DNA of 64,000 bases from Candidatus Zipacnadum vermilionense (GCA_029821755.1 JALGSV010000004.1:248001-312000), one strand, 5' to 3'; shown: positions 43,106 to 52,740, numbered from the stretch's first letter. Notes: generated from the letters alone by a model not told the origin. Numbers and translations: made by a program.

Positions 43106-43128
43106 CTTCCAGACCTGCTTCCAGACCT
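43106..43128. repeat. Tandem 12-base direct repeat in divergent promoter region
   Basis: CTTCCAGACCT occurs twice (43106-43116 and 43118-43128) with one base between, in the 198-bp spacer between two divergent genes. It could be a paired regulator-binding site. Confidence 0.4.
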
Positions 43129-43261
43129 CCCACGCACCCTCCCCCCACCGGCCTACAGAGTGGTCTCACAGCCGCCCTCCGGTCCCTTTCTCTGGGAAGG
43201 TCCTCCCTCCTCCGCGTCGAATCCTCCCCGGTCAATGTCCCATCGAAAGGATCTCACCCTC

Positions 43262-44149
43262 ATGCAACTCGCTTATCCCTTGGAGCAATTCCGCCAGAAC
43301 TTCTCTCGCCACGTAGAGTTCCTCCGCAACTGCGCCGTGGACCAGATCCCGCTGTACGTCATGTTGAGCCGCGCCGAGCGCGACCGGTGGTTTGGGGCCG
43401 GCGTTGGTCTAAACCACATGGGTGGAATCTTGCGCGAGCAGGTCGCGGCCATCCGCGCCCAGGGCCTGACCATCGAGGTCATCTACGCCGGTGGCACCCT
43501 CGCCGAGACCGTCCTGGACAGTCCCGAACAGCAGGAAGAGTGGCGCTACCTGTGCCCGCTCTGCGCCGAGCTTGGCCTCACCCAGATCGCCGCCGCCCTC
43601 CCGAATCCCGCCCGTGAGAAGGGCGACGAGGCCTGGCTCGCCCGCCTGGTCGCGGGCTACCAGTGGCTGGCCGACACCGCGGCCGAGCATGGCCTGCTCG
43701 TCTCCAGCCACCACGGCGTCGACTGGGGTCGGCGCTTCTACTCCCTGGAGGACTACGAGGACCTGTTCACCCGCATCGACCGCCCCAACTGCGGCCTGCT
43801 CTTCTGCTTCGGCAACCTCGCCCTAGCCGAGATTGACGTCCCCGAGGCCATCCGGCGCCTGGCCCCCTGGATCTTCGCCGTGCACATCCGCCAGGTCACC
43901 GGCACCTTCCGCGGGGGCGGCGAGGAGAAGCAGTTGCATGATGGAACCGTTGATCTGCCCGCCTGTCTGCGGGCCTTGCAGGAAGTCGGCTACTCCGGTA
44001 TCCTCCACTCCGAGCATTTTCCCAAATTCAGCACCGCTCTCGCCAGCGACCAGCGCGACCTATGGTACCTCCCCGGCGAGCCCGACGGCCCCGCCCTGGC
44101 CTGGAACCTGGCCTATTTGAAGGGTCTAAGGGACGCGACTGTCGGGTAG
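43262..44149 (+). CDS. TIM-barrel protein, mannonate-dehydratase/isomerase-like
   Basis: A 295-residue barrel. LLVSSHHGVDWGRR, GLLFCFGNLAL, IFAVHIRQVTGTFRGGG and GILHSEHFPKF give a set of metal-type residues similar to UxuA mannonate dehydratase and xylose-isomerase-like enzymes. The C-terminal part ends with a helix (LAWNLAYLKGL). It is probably a sugar acid dehydratase or isomerase. It is followed by a UroD-like gene 114 bases downstream. Confidence 0.78.
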   Translation: MQLAYPLEQFRQNFSRHVEFLRNCAVDQIPLYVMLSRAERDRWFGAGVGLNHMGGILREQVAAIRAQGLTIEVIYAGGTLAETVLDSPEQQEEWRYLCPLCAELGLTQIAAALPNPAREKGDEAWLARLVAGYQWLADTAAEHGLLVSSHHGVDWGRRFYSLEDYEDLFTRIDRPNCGLLFCFGNLALAEIDVPEAIRRLAPWIFAVHIRQVTGTFRGGGEEKQLHDGTVDLPACLRALQEVGYSGILHSEHFPKFSTALASDQRDLWYLPGEPDGPALAWNLAYLKGLRDATVG

Positions 44150-44171
44150 CACAGGCTTCCAGGCCTGTGCC
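44145..44171. repeat. GGTAGCACAGGCTTC hairpin repeat
   Basis: GCACAGGC (44149-44156) pairs with GCCTGTGC (44163-44170), directly overlapping the stop codon of the TIM-barrel gene. Same family as the units at 37278 and 10273. Confidence 0.5.
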
Positions 44172-44263
44172 TGCACCGCCAAACAGACTGTCAGACGGAC
44201 GTGCGCTAAGCCTGTCATTTCGTCCCGCGTCTCACATCCCAAGCCTGAGGTCTCCCTGCCATC

Positions 44264-45346
44264 ATGACCAACCGAGAACGTTACTTGGCTACTTACTCTT
44301 TCCAACCCGTAGACCACCCCCCGCTCGTCCTCGGCGGCCCCTGGCCGGAGGCCCGCCGCCGGTGGGAGGCCGAGGGCCTGCCCGCCGGCGCTGACCTGCA
44401 TGAGTACTTTGGCGTCGAGCCTTACACTTTCGTCTACATCGGCCCTGCCACCCGCATTTTTCCCACCTGGGAGGAGGAGTTACTCGAGAAGACCGAGGAG
44501 TATGTCACCCTCCGCACCACGAAGGGCTCCATCGTCAAGCGTCGCGTAGAGATGGCCGAGGCTGGCGCCGAGCACTACCTGGAATACGCTATCAAGGGGC
44601 CAGAGGACATGGAGTGGCTGGCCGAGCGTCTGGACCCAGACACCCCTGGCCGCGACACGGGGGAGTGGCAGCAGAAGCTGGAGGAGAACCGCGGCCGCCC
44701 CGATGCGCTGCTCATCACCGACTTCGGCTCCTTCTTCGGCGACCTCCACGAACACATGGGCACCCCTCAGACCCTGATGGCCTTCTACGACCATCCCGAT
44801 TTCATCCATTGGTACAACGACAGAATCGCCACTCTCTGCGAAGCCTCCATAGACAAGGTTCTCCCCCTCGGCGGCGTAGACTTCATGGGTGGACACGAGG
44901 ATATGGCCTACAAGGGCGCGCCCATGATCTCCCCGGAGATGTTCCGCGAGTTCCTCATGCCCTACTACCGCCGCACCGTGGGCAAGGCCAAGAGCCATGG
45001 TCAGTGGATCTTCATGCAGGACTGCGACGGCGACTTCCGCAAGCTGCTGCCTCTGTGGCTGGAGGTCGGCGTCAACGCCATGTCGCCCTGTGAGGTTGCG
45101 GCAGGCATCGACGTAGGGGAACTGCGCGAGGAGTATGGCCCGGAGTTGCTCCTGTCCGGCGGCATTGACAAGCGGGCCCTGGCGGCCGGCAAGCCGCAGA
45201 TCAAGGCCGAGTTGGAGAAGCGCTATGCCACCGCGGAGCTGGGCGGCTACATCCCCGGCGTGGACCACGGCGTCCCGCCCGATGTGTCCTGGAAGAACTT
45301 CTGCTACTACGCCGAGGTCTGCAAGCACCTGTGCGGAGTCGCGTAG
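44264..45346 (+). CDS. UroD-family methyltransferase-like protein
   Basis: A 360-residue UroD-fold protein. The metal-site region reads FMQDCDGDFRKLLP, keeping the cysteine but with Gln-Asp in place of the histidine. LLLSGGIDKRALAAG and the ending GGYIPGVDHGVPPDVSW (replacing SxGC) match decarboxylase-like UroD relatives. MTNRERYLATYSFQPVDHPP is the family N terminus. It follows the sugar-barrel gene with a repeat between. Confidence 0.8.
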   Translation: MTNRERYLATYSFQPVDHPPLVLGGPWPEARRRWEAEGLPAGADLHEYFGVEPYTFVYIGPATRIFPTWEEELLEKTEEYVTLRTTKGSIVKRRVEMAEAGAEHYLEYAIKGPEDMEWLAERLDPDTPGRDTGEWQQKLEENRGRPDALLITDFGSFFGDLHEHMGTPQTLMAFYDHPDFIHWYNDRIATLCEASIDKVLPLGGVDFMGGHEDMAYKGAPMISPEMFREFLMPYYRRTVGKAKSHGQWIFMQDCDGDFRKLLPLWLEVGVNAMSPCEVAAGIDVGELREEYGPELLLSGGIDKRALAAGKPQIKAELEKRYATAELGGYIPGVDHGVPPDVSWKNFCYYAEVCKHLCGVA

Positions 45347-45383
45347 GGGATAGCGCAAGCTCCCAAGTCCGCTTCACGCGGAA

Positions 45384-46459
45384 TCACGCCGCGGCCTCGG
45401 CCAGGGCCTGCCCAAACGCGGCCCAGAAGGGGTCTACGCGCGGGTGGGCGAGATCACGCTCTACCCCGTCCTCCACCACGCGAATGCCGTAGTCTTTCTC
45501 GCGCATCTCCCCGACTACCGAGGCCGGAATGTCGGCGGCCTGCAGGGCGGCGACAATGCCCTCCGCCGTCTGGGGGCGACAGGTCAATACCAGTGTGCCC
45601 TCGCTGATACAGGAGTAAGGGTCGATGCCGAGCGCGTCGCACAGGGCCAAGCACTCCGGGTAGGCCACGATGGCCTCCTGGTCCACCCGCAGCCCCAAGC
45701 CGGAGGCGTCGGCGATCTCCCACAGCGCCCCCCAGATGCCGCACTCGGTGGCATCGTGCATGCACGTGACGCCCTGCTCGCGTACCCCCTGGGCCACGGC
45801 GATCAAGGCGTCCTCGACTACTGACATCTTCCAGAAGATCTCCTCCGCCCGCCGGCGCGAGTCGTCTCCCAGCTTGCTGTCGATCAGGCCAGGCACGGCG
45901 GCGGCGAAAAGGCCGGTGGTCTCGATGGCCGGTCCCTTGGTGATGATGAGGGCATCGCCGGGCCGGGCGAAGCGTGGCGTGACGTACGTTTCCTCCGGTC
46001 CGACTGCCAGCACCGTGGCCCCGCCCACCATGGGGTAGCCGCAGCCCTCGTAGCGGGCGGTGTGGCCGGTGATGACCGAGACGCCGTAGCGCTCGCATTC
46101 ACCATGCAGCACCCCCCAGACCACATCCAAGGCCTCCCGGGTGATGTCCACGGGGAGATTGAGGTCGATCGTCAGGTACTTCGGCGGCAAGCCGGAGGTG
46201 ACGGCATCGCTGAGCAGGATGTGGATGGCAAACCAGGCGGCGCGCTCCCAGCCGTACTGGGGCACTACTGGGGCACAATGAAGACAGGGTCGGTGGTCAT
46301 AGCCACCGCTTGCCCTCCAATGCGAACGATGCCGACATCCACGCCGGACTGCGGGCCAACCAGGATGTCGGGAGAGGGAGCGCCCAAGCGCGGGTAAATG
46401 AGTTCGGCGAACACCTCCGGGGAGATCTTGCCCAGATCGGGCAGTGGGGATTCAGGCAT
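45384..46459 (-). pseudogene. AIR-synthase-family gene split by an 11-bp tandem duplication
   Basis: The reading frame starts at 46459 (MPESPLPDLGKISPEVF), runs 64 codons to TAG at 46265, and continues in another frame as a 293-residue frame (GTG at 46265). At the break, GTGCCCCAGTA is present twice in a row (46266-46276 and 46255-46265 on the plus strand as TACTGGGGCAC). Removing one copy restores DPVFIVPQYGWERAAWF and a 354-residue AIR-synthase/HypE-like protein with GPAIETTGLFAAAVPG and CMHDATECGIWGALW. The HypE C-terminal cysteine tail (PRVC-type) is absent, so it is an uncharacterised relative, not true HypE. The restart codon GTG at 46265 could still give the main part. Confidence 0.85.
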
Positions 46460-46555
46460 GGGTGATGCACCTCAGACTTCGGACTTAGGATGGGAGGACA
46501 GGAATATTAGCCCGTCCATTCTACGGCTTCTGACCGGGGGCCTGCGCTAACCGGA

Positions 46556-49500
46556 TCACGGCAGCTCGACTATCTCCATCTCGTCCACCCAGACCGAGGG
46601 GGTCAGAGCGGACTGGACGGCCAAGGCGAGGCGGATCTGGACGGAACGGGCGCCCTCGGGAGCGGTGAAGGGCTTGCCGAGCAGCTCCTCGCCTCCGCCG
46701 CGATGCGGGTTGGTAGCAGTGGTCCAGGCGGTGCGATCTTGTATATCACTCACGAGACCGTCCACCTTTACCATCTTCCCGCTCCCGTCAGCGTTCTCCT
46801 GCCAGAACAGCGCGACCTGAAAGGCAGCGTAACCCCGGTCGGGACCGGGGCGGCGATTCTCGTACAACCCGCCGGTGTCGTGGTAGCGGAAGCGCACCAG
46901 GTATTGCTTACCCGGCGTGACCGGCACTAGCTGGCTCACCAGGATGTAACCGCCCTCGACGGCCTGGTTGAACTGCTCCCAGGTCAGCTTGGTGTTGTCC
47001 GCCGGGACCTCCGGCGTGGTGGTCTGCTGCAGCAGCAGGCAGGACCGGCCGCTGTACGAGTCCTCCTCGGTTACGGTCGCCTCGCCTCCGCCCCGGCTAT
47101 CGAGCACCTGCCACCCTTGTGTCCAGTCCTTGACCAGCGGCGACTCGAAGCCGGGATTCTTGAGCAGGTTGACCCCCTCGGGCGCCTCGTTGACCACTAA
47201 GCCCCACTGGTCAGGCTGCAGGCGCGCCTCGGTGGTCAGGTCGGCGGTCATGGCGGTGTCCTGATTGTAGTAGTACAGCCGCAGGACTCGGTCGTGGCCG
47301 GTCTCGTCGGAGTAGATAACCCCCACGTCGCCGCGCAGAGGCTGCAGGGGGAGCGGGGCGAGGCCCAGATCGCGCAAGGGGACGCGAGCTTCCACGGTGT
47401 AGGCCTTGTCCCCGCGCTGGAACTTGACCTCGACGTCGTCCAGACGCAGGACCTGATCGATGCGGGTGGCCATGAACTGTACGGGATTGGCCGCGCCGGG
47501 CGCGTTGGGCCAGTAGAGGACCGCGGTTGGCTGGTCCTGGTACACGCCCAGGAGTAAGCGCGCATCGCCGGGGGCGGCCTCCAGACGATTGGCCTCAGCC
47601 TGGGGATCGGAGGCCAGCCTCAGGTCCACGCAGTCGCCGGTAATGAACAGTCTCTGCCAGTCGGCCCCCAGGTTCAGCAGCGGCGTGGCGTCCTGCACCT
47701 GGTAGGCGAGGTACAGGTTCTCCGCGTCGCGCTGCAGAGCCACTCGGGCCCCCCGGTTCTGGGACGCAGTGAGCGTGACCCCCTCGTCCAGGTTCCAGTC
47801 AGCCAGGTTGCCGTCGATAGTCAACGGGCCGCGGAGTTGGCCGATCGAAAGGACCGGCTGGGGTCGGGCCGTCTGCTGGGGCGCGGCGCGGAACTCAGCC
47901 GCGCGGTCCACGTCCGCCTGGGTCAGCCTGAGCTTCCCGGTAAAGCGCCCGCCCTGGTCGAGACCCTGCAGTCGGAAGAGGTGGTGGGCGTCGTTGGCAC
48001 CGTTCATGAACCAGACCTGGCCGTCTTGGGTCTGCCAGAGGACCTTGTAGGACTCGCTCCAGGCCGACTGCGGTCCGACGCGGGACTCGGTGTCCAGGAG
48101 CGTGCCGACGTAGAGCCCGTCGCTGGTGAAGAGGTAGGGACGGAAGTTGTGGTGCCAATTCCAGACGGCCATCACCGTGCCCAGACCAGGAACGGTGGCC
48201 TCGCCGCACACACCGTTGCCCCAGAAGGCTTTCGTGCTGATGTCGCCGGGGCCGGGCGTCATCCATTTGAGGTTCCCGTCCCGGTCATAGCAGCCGATGC
48301 CGGGAGAGGCAGCCGAGACCTCCGGCTTGAGCGTCTCGGTGTTGTGGTTGAAGCAAACGAACAGTTCGTTCTTGCTGTTGACCCACAGGCCGCTGACGAC
48401 CTCGTTGCCCGGGCCGCGCGGGGAGGGCAGGCGGAGGATGAGCTTGGCCTGGTTCGGATCGTAGATGGGCGCGCCCTGCGGGGTCCAGCCCTGCACGTCC
48501 AAGCGGTATATGGCACCGTCGGAACGGCAGAAGCCGCCGGCGTAGATCGACCAGTCCGGACCGATACCGTAACCCCAGCCAGTCATCCACTCGGTCACCG
48601 CGTCGGGAGCCAGCTCCTGCTGCCGGCTAAGCGCGGGGCGGAAGATGAACTCGTCCTCCGAGCACAGACCATCGCCGTTCTGGTCGCACCAGGTGTAGTT
48701 GGTGCCGATCTTGTCGCGGAACCACTCCGGGAACCAACCGTGGTGGATGTGGTACCCCAGATCACTATCCCACGTCATCAGGCTAGTACCGTCATCGTCG
48801 CGATAGGAGGGGCGCTGGAGCGTACCGACCGCAGCGACCGGGACGTACTGGTCGCCCTGACGCTGCATGATCGTCAGGCCGTAATGGGGATTGTCACCGA
48901 TGAGGTATTCCTGGCCCGCGCGGGTGCGGGGCAGGCCCCCCAGGACTCGCGACAGGCCGGAGCCGCCTACCATCGAATAGGGCTGGTCCAGACTCATTCG
49001 CCGCGAGACAGTACCCAGCGGGGTGAAGCTCTTAGCCGCAAAGTCTAGCTTCCAGCGGACGCCGAGAGCCACCAGATCCCCAGGATCCCGGCGGCTGGGC
49101 AAGAAAGACCCGCCGCCGTACGGCGTGGGGCCGAGGTACTCGCGCATCAGGGCGCCGGCCTTGCTGTCCCAGACCGAAACGCGTTTAGGGCTAGCGTCGT
49201 CCTCCGCCACCCACAGGCGGCCGGAGTCGGTGACGGCTATCCCGCGGGGAAGGAGCAGGGCGTCAGGATCGTACTGGCCCAGCCAGGGGCGACCGCCGAG
49301 CTTGCCGATAGCACGCAGATACTTTCCCTGTGGCGAGAAGACCTTGACCTGGAACGACTTGGCCCAGTCGGAGACGAAGATCTCACCGCCGGGGCCGACG
49401 GCCACGTTCACCGGGGCCTCCAGGTTGGTGGTGAGCAGCGCCGTGACCGCCTTGGTAGCGGGGTCCACCCGGACCACGCGGGCCTCGCTGACGGCGAGGA

Positions 49501-51778
49501 TCGCCCCGTCGGGAGTCGCGGTCAGGCCGAAGGGAGCGGGCACGGGGATCTCGTCCACCTGCTGCCCGGTGTTGCGGTCCAGGACCAACAGCTTGCCGTC
49601 GAAGAAGAGAGAAACGTACAGCCTCTCCCCTATCGCTGCCAGCCCGACGGCCTGCGCGGTCTCGCCGACGTCGGCGTCAAAGTAGCGGGGCTGCCCCGCG
49701 TAGGTAGCGGGGCGAAAGTTCATCTCCCGGCGCAGATCCCACAGCTTGAACTGCTGGTGGCGGTAGGGCCAGGTGGCGATCTTGAAGGCGCCGGTCTGGG
49801 CGGAGAGGCCCGCGTACTGGCCGGTACGCTTGTCCAGGCACAGCAGCAGCGCGCGCTCGACGGCGTTGGGGCCGCCATTGTACACGCGGCTGTTGTCGGT
49901 AAGCTCGGGACCGCTGACCAGGGCGTAGAGATAGTCACCCGACAGGGCCAGGGAGATGCAGCGCGGGTAGACCTGCCAGCGCACGGCCCACCGCCGCCGG
50001 CCGGTCTCGTCGACGGCCACGATGGCCCAGCCCTTTTCAGAACCGGGGGCGCCGAGGAAGACCCAGTCGCCGTCGGTGACGGCCGCCTGCGGGTTGGACT
50101 CGTCCGAGAGCCAGTCGCCTTGGCCCTCGGTGGTGGGCCACGGGGGCTGGCCCGGATTGGTAGCGGTCATGACATAGTCAAGTTTGAGCAGCGGGTGGTA
50201 CAGGCCGCGGACCTCATACTCTCCGGCGGGGACGGGCTTGCCGAAGCTGTCCAGGCCGTCCCAGGACTCAGCCTGGGCCCCCGCCCGGCGGAAGTCGGCC
50301 TGCAGCAGCCAGCGCACCAGACGTCCGGCGGCGTCGAAGACCCCCAGGCTGGTCTCGCCGTCCTGGGGCAGGTTGTAGGGCACCGGCAGGGCGCCACCGC
50401 GCTCCAGCCGGAGTTCGGTGTCCACGGTAAAGCGCGGGTCGAGCCCGGCCCACCACAACTGGAACACGGCGGGCCACTTCTCCCCGGGGGCGGGCGGCTT
50501 GCCGTCGGCAGTGATCTGCGCCCAGGGCAGCTTAATCTCCTGGAGGTAGCCCTCCTCGTTGGCGTGGAACGCTTGCTGGGCGCCCTGGGCGCCGTGGGCG
50601 TCCTTAGCCAGCAGGTCCTGCTTCTGGTTGGTCTCGAGAGTCAAGGCGGGCTGCCGTCCCGCCGTGTCGTACCAGGCGCAGTAGTAGGCCGGAGCCATGC
50701 CGGGGGGCTGCACGCGCAGCTGCAGGCAGTCGCCGCCGTTGTAGCCCTGGCCGAGGGCGGCCGGGTTGAGGTTGAACATGGGCACGGTCGAACTCCACAC
50801 CAGCGAGAGGTACAGAGCTTGGTCGTCGTAGCAGGCGGCTACTCCCGCCCCGTAGCGCGTGCCCAGGAAGGCGGGGGCCCAGGAGGTTAGGTGCTTGCCC
50901 ACACCGGCCCAGTCGCCCAGAGCCCCGTCGATAGTAATCGCGCCGGGGGCGCGGGGGACCGCCAGGGAGGTGGCGCTGCGCAGGAAGGGTGTCTCCACTT
51001 CTCGGTCATCGGCCTCAGTGCCGCCGAAGACCAGCGTACCCCAAGTCTGGGGATTGGCGAGATACCCCGTAGCGCCCAGGGATTCCGGGGCAGTGAGGAA
51101 GTCGTACGAGAAGGCGCAGTTGGGATGCAGCAAACCACGGGGGAGTTGGCGCAGCAGGGAGGGGTACAGGCCGCTCCAGGAGAAATCCGCGAAGAGGCGT
51201 AGGTCGTCGGGGCGGCCGCTCGCGGTCAGCAGCTTCCAGGGCAACCTGAGTTCCTCGTCGTAACCGCGCTGGTCGGCGTGGGGGCGAGCGGCGCCGACGG
51301 CGCCGGGAGTGTTGGCCAGAAACAGGCCCCCCACCGAACGCGCTGCGAGAACGTCGAGGCGGTCGAAAGACCCGGCGGGACGCACATAGACATGGGTCAT
51401 CCGGGGCTGGGTGCCCCCGGCGCGTAGGTGCAGAGCGAGACCGGCGCCGGGCTCGCCTTGCACGGGATCAACCCACATGAACGCGAGGTACAGCGCCTGG
51501 TCGTCATAGGCCGCCCGGACCTCCACGCGCTGGCCCAACGAGTCGGCGTGCTCCTCCAAGGCTGCGGCGATCTCGGCGGTTACGTTCTCCCCGATCTTGA
51601 GGGGGGTGTACGTGAACAGGGGAACGGAGCCGCCCCATTCCCTTAGATCACCGTCCACGGTGATGGGGACGCCAGCCTGAGGGACAGCCAACGGCGCGAT
51701 GGAGCGAACGCCGCCCGCTCCGGCACCGGCAACCGAGAATAGCAGCATGGCGAGCAACGAGAGCTTGGTCAGGCGCAT
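46556..51778 (-). CDS. Giant secreted multidomain protein (CBM9-like, beta-propeller, FlgD-like)
   Basis: A 1740-residue exported protein with signal peptide LTKLSLLAMLLFSVAGAG. At least three CBM9/DOMON-like units start at GVPITVDGDLREW (about 35), GAITIDGALGDW (about 290) and GPLTIDGNLADW (about 1325). A FlgD-like Ig segment (RLVRWLLQADFRRAG, GKPVPAGEYEVRGLY) lies near 500. A long NHL/SMP-30-like propeller (for example PVNVAVGPGGEIFVSDW) follows, with an EF-hand-like loop DQNGDGLCSEDEF inside. The C terminus is a carbohydrate-binding jelly roll (NLLKNPGFESPL). No clear catalytic site is seen. The ATG at 51778 follows GGAGG. Polysaccharide binding at the cell surface is likely. Confidence 0.8.
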   Translation of the reverse strand: MRLTKLSLLAMLLFSVAGAGAGGVRSIAPLAVPQAGVPITVDGDLREWGGSVPLFTYTPLKIGENVTAEIAAALEEHADSLGQRVEVRAAYDDQALYLAFMWVDPVQGEPGAGLALHLRAGGTQPRMTHVYVRPAGSFDRLDVLAARSVGGLFLANTPGAVGAARPHADQRGYDEELRLPWKLLTASGRPDDLRLFADFSWSGLYPSLLRQLPRGLLHPNCAFSYDFLTAPESLGATGYLANPQTWGTLVFGGTEADDREVETPFLRSATSLAVPRAPGAITIDGALGDWAGVGKHLTSWAPAFLGTRYGAGVAACYDDQALYLSLVWSSTVPMFNLNPAALGQGYNGGDCLQLRVQPPGMAPAYYCAWYDTAGRQPALTLETNQKQDLLAKDAHGAQGAQQAFHANEEGYLQEIKLPWAQITADGKPPAPGEKWPAVFQLWWAGLDPRFTVDTELRLERGGALPVPYNLPQDGETSLGVFDAAGRLVRWLLQADFRRAGAQAESWDGLDSFGKPVPAGEYEVRGLYHPLLKLDYVMTATNPGQPPWPTTEGQGDWLSDESNPQAAVTDGDWVFLGAPGSEKGWAIVAVDETGRRRWAVRWQVYPRCISLALSGDYLYALVSGPELTDNSRVYNGGPNAVERALLLCLDKRTGQYAGLSAQTGAFKIATWPYRHQQFKLWDLRREMNFRPATYAGQPRYFDADVGETAQAVGLAAIGERLYVSLFFDGKLLVLDRNTGQQVDEIPVPAPFGLTATPDGAILAVSEARVVRVDPATKAVTALLTTNLEAPVNVAVGPGGEIFVSDWAKSFQVKVFSPQGKYLRAIGKLGGRPWLGQYDPDALLLPRGIAVTDSGRLWVAEDDASPKRVSVWDSKAGALMREYLGPTPYGGGSFLPSRRDPGDLVALGVRWKLDFAAKSFTPLGTVSRRMSLDQPYSMVGGSGLSRVLGGLPRTRAGQEYLIGDNPHYGLTIMQRQGDQYVPVAAVGTLQRPSYRDDDGTSLMTWDSDLGYHIHHGWFPEWFRDKIGTNYTWCDQNGDGLCSEDEFIFRPALSRQQELAPDAVTEWMTGWGYGIGPDWSIYAGGFCRSDGAIYRLDVQGWTPQGAPIYDPNQAKLILRLPSPRGPGNEVVSGLWVNSKNELFVCFNHNTETLKPEVSAASPGIGCYDRDGNLKWMTPGPGDISTKAFWGNGVCGEATVPGLGTVMAVWNWHHNFRPYLFTSDGLYVGTLLDTESRVGPQSAWSESYKVLWQTQDGQVWFMNGANDAHHLFRLQGLDQGGRFTGKLRLTQADVDRAAEFRAAPQQTARPQPVLSIGQLRGPLTIDGNLADWNLDEGVTLTASQNRGARVALQRDAENLYLAYQVQDATPLLNLGADWQRLFITGDCVDLRLASDPQAEANRLEAAPGDARLLLGVYQDQPTAVLYWPNAPGAANPVQFMATRIDQVLRLDDVEVKFQRGDKAYTVEARVPLRDLGLAPLPLQPLRGDVGVIYSDETGHDRVLRLYYYNQDTAMTADLTTEARLQPDQWGLVVNEAPEGVNLLKNPGFESPLVKDWTQGWQVLDSRGGGEATVTEEDSYSGRSCLLLQQTTTPEVPADNTKLTWEQFNQAVEGGYILVSQLVPVTPGKQYLVRFRYHDTGGLYENRRPGPDRGYAAFQVALFWQENADGSGKMVKVDGLVSDIQDRTAWTTATNPHRGGGEELLGKPFTAPEGARSVQIRLALAVQSALTPSVWVDEMEIVELP

Positions 51779-51909
51779 GGCGACCTCCGAGACCCCGGTT
51801 GACATAGGTGCGCGTGAACACGCAGAATCGGGAGGGCTGGATCCATGGTAGCATATTTCGACAAGGGAGGCACCTCGCCCCCCGTTAGTTCACAGTGGCG
51901 AGGCCGGCA

Positions 51910-52647
51910 ATGAGTTCAGGGTATCAGCCCCGTACTTACCGGGCGGACCAGGCGGCGGAGGACCTAGTGCCCTGGCGCATCGTAGTGGAGGAGACGGACC
52001 TGCATATCCAGGCGGAGCTGGAGCTGTGGGACTCCTCGCGGCAGGCGACGCGGACAGCGCGCGGGCAAGTCGAGCGCGAGATCGCGCGGCGGCCGGAATT
52101 CTCGACCAGCCTGCAGCCCCTGTATGCGTCGGAAAACGCCGAGGAGGTCACCGCCCGCATGTATGCGGCGACAGCGGTCGCCGGGGTGGGGCCGATGGCA
52201 GCGGTGGCGGGAGCGATCGCGCAGTATGTAGGGGAGGCGCTGGCCGCAGGGAGTGGCCAGGTGCTGGTGGAAAACGGGGGGGATGTCTACCTCAACATCA
52301 CGCGGGAGCGGGTGATCGCCCTCGGAGCCGGGCAGTCGCCGCTGAGCGGGCGGGTGGGGCTAGTGGCACCGGCGGGATTCGTGGGAGGAGTATGTACCTC
52401 GTCGGGGACGGTGGGGCACTCCTACAGTGCGGGAAGGGCAGATGCGGCCGTCATCGTGGCCGCCGATGCAGCTTTCGCCGATGCCGCGGCCACCGCTCTG
52501 GGCAACCGGGTCCAGCTCGCCGACGACGCGGAGGCAGCGGTCCAATGGGCGCTGAGTCTGCCGGGAGTGGAGGGGGCTCTGGTGGTGATCGGAGCAACGC
52601 TGGCAGCGGGGGGAAAGGTGGAGCTGAGGAGAATTGATGAGTCATGA
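51910..52647 (+). CDS. UPF0280 family protein (ApbE-related)
   Basis: A 245-residue protein of the UPF0280/ApbE-like group. GPMAAVAGAIAQYVGEAL, VLVENGGDVYLNI, GVCTSSGTVGHSYSAGRADAA (in pieces) and ADAAATALGNRV are its signature stretches. The family is related to FAD:protein FMN transferase, but its reaction is not established. The ATG at 51910 is preferred over a GTG five codons earlier because of GAGG upstream. It precedes thiC by 234 bases on the same strand. Confidence 0.88.
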   Translation: MSSGYQPRTYRADQAAEDLVPWRIVVEETDLHIQAELELWDSSRQATRTARGQVEREIARRPEFSTSLQPLYASENAEEVTARMYAATAVAGVGPMAAVAGAIAQYVGEALAAGSGQVLVENGGDVYLNITRERVIALGAGQSPLSGRVGLVAPAGFVGGVCTSSGTVGHSYSAGRADAAVIVAADAAFADAAATALGNRVQLADDAEAAVQWALSLPGVEGALVVIGATLAAGGKVELRRIDES

Positions 52648-52681
52648 ATTGGCGACGGGTGACGATCACCGCCCTGCAGAG

Positions 52682-52740
52682 CGGTGCCACTGGGGCAGGC
52701 CGGTGTGGCAGCTACCGCCCGGGCTGGAAACCCGCCCTAT
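52682..52740. repeat. Spacer hairpins of the GTGGCACCGG / GGTAGC type
   Basis: GGTGCCACTGGGGCAGGCCGG and GTGTGGCAGCTACCGCCCG lie in the 234-bp spacer before thiC; the arms resemble inverted copies of the dispersed hairpins at 25361 and 37311. Confidence 0.4.

Noticed and set aside
45384-46459. True HypE [NiFe]-hydrogenase maturation factor
   Set aside because: The fold matches the AIR-synthase/HypE group, but the C-terminal cysteine tail needed for CN transfer is absent (ends QALAEAAA).
49757-50890. A 377-residue plus-strand frame inside the giant secreted gene
   Set aside because: Shadow of the CBM9/propeller gene on the other strand, with no ribosome site or recognised motif.
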